Below, in pieces: positions 60,344 to 64,000 of a DNA stretch of 64,000 nt. The stretch's first letter is position 1. Each line of letters opens with the position of its first letter. The stretch covers positions 62,001 through 126,000 of the forward strand of contig NZ_JAKCMI010000037.1 in assembly GCF_021412585.1 (NCBI RefSeq), given 5' to 3'. Origin of the DNA: Halomonas alkalisoli. GTDB taxonomy: Bacteria; Pseudomonadota; Gammaproteobacteria; Pseudomonadales; Halomonadaceae. A program made the translations under genes and the position numbers. Below the pieces are notes generated by a model. The model was not told the DNA's origin. It saw only the letters and a program-made list of their open reading frames with translations, and searched no databases.

Positions 60344-60817
60344 ATGCGCCAGTTTCGACGTCTCACGCCTGACCGCCGACACCTTGTACTGGAAGCCGCC
60401 ACGGGGCTCGCACTGGCCTGGCTGCTGGTACGGGGCTTTCCGTTCCGGTACTGGTGCTCATTGCTTGGGGAGCGTGCCGCCGGCGAAGTCGACCTCCACC
60501 CCCTTTACTCCGACCAACAGGCGACACGCGAGATCTGCTGGGCTGTCACGGCCGTGAACCGAGCCACGGGAGACCACTTTACCTGCCTGATGCTTGCGAT
60601 GGCAGCTCAGCGGATGCTGAGCCGCAGGGGCATATCGAGCAGCCTGGTGCTCGGCACCCTCACCGAGCGGGACGAGATCGGCAAGCTAGTCATCAAGGCC
60701 CACGCCTGGTTGCGAGTCGACGGCGAACTGGTGCTAGGTCATCATGATGGCCGCTTTGCTGCCCTCTCGAGTTATCTGCGCCGGTCTACCCCGAGCGTGC
60801 GAGGCAAGACGCCGTGA
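60344..60817 (+). CDS. Lasso peptide leader peptidase (B2)
   Basis: Transglutaminase-like cysteine protease that removes the leader. From the ATG at 60344 (GGAGGAAC site 6 bases upstream) it has 157 residues starting MRQFRRLTPDRRHLVLEA, the usual start of this family; the frame extends to a TTG at 60278 without support. The catalytic residues are Cys81 (FTCLMLAMAAQRML), His120 (KAHAWLRVDG) and an Asp, 126 or 135. It lacks a fused recognition domain, which is provided by the separate B1. It overlaps the C gene by four bases (GTGA). Confidence 0.93.
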   Translation: MRQFRRLTPDRRHLVLEAATGLALAWLLVRGFPFRYWCSLLGERAAGEVDLHPLYSDQQATREICWAVTAVNRATGDHFTCLMLAMAAQRMLSRRGISSSLVLGTLTERDEIGKLVIKAHAWLRVDGELVLGHHDGRFAALSSYLRRSTPSVRGKTP

Positions 60818-62724
60818 GCGCCATCGCAGGACGCCTTCATCTCTGCGGAACCCCCGTGTCGCCCGAAACCCTGGCCCATGCCTGCACCGCACTGGCCGAT
60901 TACGGACCGCAAGGGAGCGACATCTGGGTCGAAGGCCACCTCGGCCTGGGCTATCGACACCTTGTCGTAGCACCAGAGTCCCGCTACGAAGCCCAACCCC
61001 TGCGTCAAGGCTCGCTCGCGCTAGTGGCAGACGCCATCCTCCACAATCGCGACGAACTGTGCGAGATGTTGGACATTCCTGCGCATCAGCGACCTTACCT
61101 ACCAGACAGCCAGCTTCTGCTCGGCGCCTACCGCCGCTGGGGGACGGAGTGCGTCACTCGCTTGCATGGCGATTTCGCTTTCGCCCTCTGGGATGGGCAG
61201 GCCCAACGCCTTTTCGCCGCTCGCGACCCGGTGGGTGCACGCCCATTCTTCTACGCCCATCGAGGCCAATGCCTGTCGTTTGCCAGCAATGTCCGGGGCC
61301 TGCAGGCCCTGGCAGACGCACCCTTTCCGCTGGATGAGTCACGTGTCGCCAACTATCTCATCTGGCCACTCAACCCTGTGGAAGCGAGCTTCTTCAAGGG
61401 AATCAGCCCCTTGGCGCCAGGCTATAGTCTCATGGCCACTCCCGACGGCCTGAGTGTCCAACGCTGGTGGGATCCACGCAATGTGCCTGACGTGCGCTTT
61501 AATCGGCGGGAAGAGTACGTCGAGCAGTGTCGCGAACTGTTGGAACGCGCAGTAAATGATTGCCTGAGAACCGACCATCCTGTGGGCACGCACTTCAGCG
61601 GCGGCCTTGACTCCACCGGGGTGACGATACTGGCTAACCGCCTGCTCAGGAAGCAAGGCCGTAGCCTGGACATGAGCTACACCTGGGCACCGCCAATCAA
61701 TGCCCGCTACCCCTTGAGCGATAGCCAGTGGGATGAGCGGCGCACCATTCTTGAGGTGTGTCGCCGGGAAGATATCTCTTGTCACCATGGCATCGCCGAT
61801 GGCTCGGACTACGCGGCGTACTGTGCACGGGACCTGGCGGTGGAAGGCCACTGCGACCTGTTCGAGGAGCTCCCGGTCATGGCTGCTGCAGCCAGCCGCG
61901 GCACGCGAGTGATGCTATCCGGCTGGGGGGGAGACGAAGCGCTCACCTTCACGACACGCGGCGTGGCCGCCTTCCTGTTGCGAAGCGGGCGCTGGGCAAC
62001 TCTACTCGACATGGCACGGCGACAGGCCGGCGGGCTGCGCCGCTGGCGGCGGTGGAGCCGGTTTCTATGGCAAGAGGGGTGCCTGCCGTTCATGCCGGAC
62101 TCCGTCTACGCCCGCTTCTCTCCCTATCTGAATACCGAGCGGCTCCCCCAGGCGGCGAGGTCGTCCTTCCTGTCGCAATATTCCTCCGTCGAAGTCGGCC
62201 GCGGCGCCATTTGGCGGGTCTACGCCGATCCGCGACGTATCCAGCAAGCACTGCTCGACAATGGCCATCTGGCTGCACGCATGAGCGCCTGGTCGAACTG
62301 GGCGGCGCCGCACCGGCTGGTCTATCGCTACCCCCTGACAGACCGCCGGATCCTGGAATTCTCCCTGGGGCTTCCTCGCGAGCTGCTTTGGCAGGAGGGC
62401 ACCAGCCGCTGGGTCTATCGCCGGGCCATGCAGGACCTGCTGCCGGCTCGCCTTGGCAAGTACGACGAGGCCAACGAGCGCAAGCGCGTCGATCAGTTGG
62501 TGGAATGCCGCCAGCTACTGGCCAGGCAGGCCAGGCGGGGGGCCTTCCTTGCGCCTTGCCCGTGGCTCGACGTGAACTTGCTCCACGAGCGCCTGATGGC
62601 CCCGCCCGATAGCGACCCTGGCCGAGCCATACAGGAGTTCGTCCCACTGGAGGCGGCGCTGCGCACCTGGCACCTGTGGCAGCGCTACGGCGCGATGGAC
62701 AGCCAAGCTGCTGCCACCTACTGA
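60814..62724 (+). CDS. Lasso peptide macrolactam synthetase (C)
   Basis: Asparagine-synthetase-like enzyme that adenylates the Glu9 side chain so that the core's N-terminus can attack it. Start GTG at 60814, 636 residues. The C-terminal half has the ATP-pyrophosphatase loop SGGLDS (262-267) and later GWGGDEALTF. The N-terminal glutaminase-like half is present, but residue 2 is Ser rather than Cys, so it cannot use glutamine; this separates it from a housekeeping AsnB. Translationally coupled to B2 and followed by B1 after 40 bases. Confidence 0.94.
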   Translation: MSAIAGRLHLCGTPVSPETLAHACTALADYGPQGSDIWVEGHLGLGYRHLVVAPESRYEAQPLRQGSLALVADAILHNRDELCEMLDIPAHQRPYLPDSQLLLGAYRRWGTECVTRLHGDFAFALWDGQAQRLFAARDPVGARPFFYAHRGQCLSFASNVRGLQALADAPFPLDESRVANYLIWPLNPVEASFFKGISPLAPGYSLMATPDGLSVQRWWDPRNVPDVRFNRREEYVEQCRELLERAVNDCLRTDHPVGTHFSGGLDSTGVTILANRLLRKQGRSLDMSYTWAPPINARYPLSDSQWDERRTILEVCRREDISCHHGIADGSDYAAYCARDLAVEGHCDLFEELPVMAAAASRGTRVMLSGWGGDEALTFTTRGVAAFLLRSGRWATLLDMARRQAGGLRRWRRWSRFLWQEGCLPFMPDSVYARFSPYLNTERLPQAARSSFLSQYSSVEVGRGAIWRVYADPRRIQQALLDNGHLAARMSAWSNWAAPHRLVYRYPLTDRRILEFSLGLPRELLWQEGTSRWVYRRAMQDLLPARLGKYDEANERKRVDQLVECRQLLARQARRGAFLAPCPWLDVNLLHERLMAPPDSDPGRAIQEFVPLEAALRTWHLWQRYGAMDSQAAATY

Positions 62725-62764
62725 CATCGTCAGTAACCACCTTCAAAACAAAGGAGTAACCATC

Positions 62765-63037
62765 ATGAATGCCCAGTCTTGGATAGTGCGCAGCCAGGAG
62801 CCCCTCGCCTCTCGGATCGATGACGACCTGGTTCTCTTCAGCGCCCGCAACGGCATGTACTACGGCACCCAGAGTATTGGTCAGACAATCTGGGGGCTGC
62901 TCGAGTCGGAGATCCAGTTCAGCGAGCTCTGCGACCGCCTGCAGGCGTCCTATGAGGTTGACAGGAACACCTGCGAACGGGAAGTCGAGGCGTTTCTTCT
63001 CCAACTCGAACAGGAGGGTCTGATCAACGTTCGTTGA
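62765..63037 (+). CDS. Lasso peptide leader-recognition protein (B1, PqqD-like)
   Basis: A 90-residue PqqD-like RiPP recognition element that binds the precursor leader and presents it to B2. The fold is a winged helix with an N-terminal beta sheet (DDLVLFSARNGMYYGTQSIG) and a three-helix bundle. AAAGGAG ribosome binding site. It ends with LEQEGLINVR and its last 14 bases overlap the end of the convergent kinase gene. A free pqqD is excluded because no other pqq gene is present. Confidence 0.92.
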   Translation: MNAQSWIVRSQEPLASRIDDDLVLFSARNGMYYGTQSIGQTIWGLLESEIQFSELCDRLQASYEVDRNTCEREVEAFLLQLEQEGLINVR

Positions 63038-64000
63038 GTCCCGCCTCGTCAGGAGATGCAAATCGCGACGCTTCGATCTCCTGCATCAAGGGTGCCAGGC
63101 TCGCATCCATCCGCTCGAGTGACCAGGGTCGGCGGAAACGATAGACCTGAATCTGCGACGCCAACGCCGATACTGTCGCCAATAGGCGTGCCGGAGGATT
63201 GAACAACCGACCGAGTTCCGCACGGTAGAGCGCCCGCAGCAGTACGCGGAAAGCATCCACCCCTTTCAGGAGCGTCAGACTGGAAACCTCGCCGGGCTCG
63301 GCACGCTCCAGCTCAACCAGCACCTTGAGCGGCCCGGCTTCATCTCGGAAGCCGGCATGCGCATTGAGGTGATACTTGTCGGCGCGGGTCAGATCACGCA
63401 CCAGTCCACTCGTGTCGATTGCCATTGCCGCCAGGGCATCCTGCCATAGCTTGAGGCGAGGTGGCCCAGGATGCAGTATAGGTTCCGGCGCATCCGGCTC
63501 GATCACTGCAACGTCGTCACTGACCAGAGGCCAGCCATGTTGCTGGTGGAGCCAGGCCGCCAGGGTGGACTTACCCGCCCCGGAATCCCCGGTGAAGGCC
63601 CAGACCCCGGCCGGTGTATGCACGGCACTGACATGCAGCGGCAGGCACTGGCGCTGGTGCAACAGGATCCCCAGAGCGGCCCCGAGAAGATAGAGGCGTA
63701 CGTCACCCGACACGACCTGGTGCTCTGGTTCTCTTGGCACCCGCCGGTCGACCAGGATGCGCCGCCCCTGCTCGATGCGATAGCGCCCAATTCCCTGCAC
63801 TAGTATCTGGCAGCGCTCGCCATCCAGCTCCAGGCAGGGCCAGTCTTCCACCGCATCATCAAGCGGACCTAACTGGCCCGGGGTGAGAATCTCGATATCA
63901 GGTTCCGCGCAAGGCGGAGCCGGCGTCAGCTCCGGCAGTTCCAGCTCCGACACCAGGCTCAGACCGTAACTTCGATACTGGTATCTTGCGGTTCTACGGA
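63024..64000 (-). CDS. HPr-kinase-like lasso peptide kinase (K), 5' end beyond the window
   Basis: The visible C-terminal part (at least 325 residues) has the HPr kinase P-loop GDSGAGKST (about 63590-63564) and the preceding SAVHTPAGVWAFTG. A GTG at 63953 could be a start, but the frame continues open to the window edge and reads YQYRSYGLSLVSELELPEL, the typical N-terminus of this kinase family, so the true start lies outside. In paeninodin-type clusters the homologue phosphorylates the C-terminal Ser of the precursor; the precursor here ends in Ser. Tail-to-tail with B1. Confidence 0.9.
   Translation of the reverse strand, partial: RRTARYQYRSYGLSLVSELELPELTPAPPCAEPDIEILTPGQLGPLDDAVEDWPCLELDGERCQILVQGIGRYRIEQGRRILVDRRVPREPEHQVVSGDVRLYLLGAALGILLHQRQCLPLHVSAVHTPAGVWAFTGDSGAGKSTLAAWLHQQHGWPLVSDDVAVIEPDAPEPILHPGPPRLKLWQDALAAMAIDTSGLVRDLTRADKYHLNAHAGFRDEAGPLKVLVELERAEPGEVSSLTLLKGVDAFRVLLRALYRAELGRLFNPPARLLATVSALASQIQVYRFRRPWSLERMDASLAPLMQEIEASRFASPDEAGLNER

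Noticed and set aside
60814-62724. Housekeeping asparagine synthetase asnB
   Set aside because: The N-terminal Cys2 is missing and the gene is coupled to a lasso B2 protease and followed by a PqqD-like B1.
62765-63037. pqqD of pyrroloquinoline quinone synthesis
   Set aside because: No pqqA, B, C or E genes nearby; the lasso B2/C neighbours explain it better.

Overview
The window is high-GC chromosomal DNA from a gammaproteobacterium, most likely a member of the Halomonadaceae (Halomonas type). This rests on Pseudomonas-like gene order in the blocks gacA-uvrC-pgsA-tRNA(Gly,Cys,Leu), leuC-leuD-leuB-asd-fimV-truA-trpF-trpB-trpA-accD-folC-dedD-cvpA-purF-metZ and leuS-lptE-holA, combined with an acidic repeat-rich secreted protein and dispersed palindromic repeats. 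No plasmid, phage or intact IS transposase gene is visible.

Layout. 0-9 kb: a degenerate GGDEF/EAL protein, an amidase, tRNA-Ala, gacA-uvrC-pgsA, a tRNA cluster and nadB. 9-15.6 kb: ygfX/sdhE, ihfB, lapA-lapB, pyrF, cfa and a diguanylate cyclase. 15.6-27 kb: a decayed phhB in front of an aromatic aminotransferase, a Crp-type regulator, an NCS2 permease, an acidic repeat protein, a Spy-like protein, a MATE pump, a second GGDEF/EAL protein, a 2-oxoglutarate oxygenase, and yceI with a cytochrome b561. 27-45 kb: a long minus-strand block for amino-acid, purine, folate and fatty-acid synthesis, in transcription order leuC, leuD, leuB, asd, fimV, truA, trpF, trpB, trpA, accD, folC, dedD, cvpA, purF, metZ. 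45-56 kb: a LysR regulator divergent from leuC, a membrane protein, a zinc-ribbon protein, leuS-lptE-holA, a SUOX-like protein with a membrane diguanylate cyclase, and the PA2779/PA2778 pair.

56.8-64 kb holds the most notable system: a lasso peptide (RiPP) cluster. It has a 51-residue precursor gene (56846-57001), an ABC exporter, a nucleotidyltransferase-family protein, a split leader protease B2, a macrolactam synthetase C, a PqqD-like B1 leader-recognition protein, and an HPr-kinase-like protein that runs off the window edge. The predicted core is 26 residues. It begins with Gly, has Glu at position 9 (nine-residue macrolactam ring) and ends in Ser, the residue that paeninodin-type kinases phosphorylate. 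B1 would bind the leader, B2 cut it after residue 25, C close the Gly1-Glu9 ring, the kinase and nucleotidyltransferase decorate the C-terminal Ser, and the ABC protein export the product.

Other signals: two short CTAG-flanked inverted-repeat elements that each sit exactly on a gene's stop codon; a hairpin repeat present twice in the leu operon with compensatory base changes; and four c-di-GMP proteins with different degrees of active-site decay. Several starts were moved to codons with a proper ribosome binding site (amidase, pyrF, cfa, trpB, fimV, asd, the zinc-ribbon protein, PA2779, PA2778, lasso B2). All assignments are from reading the sequence; no database search was run.
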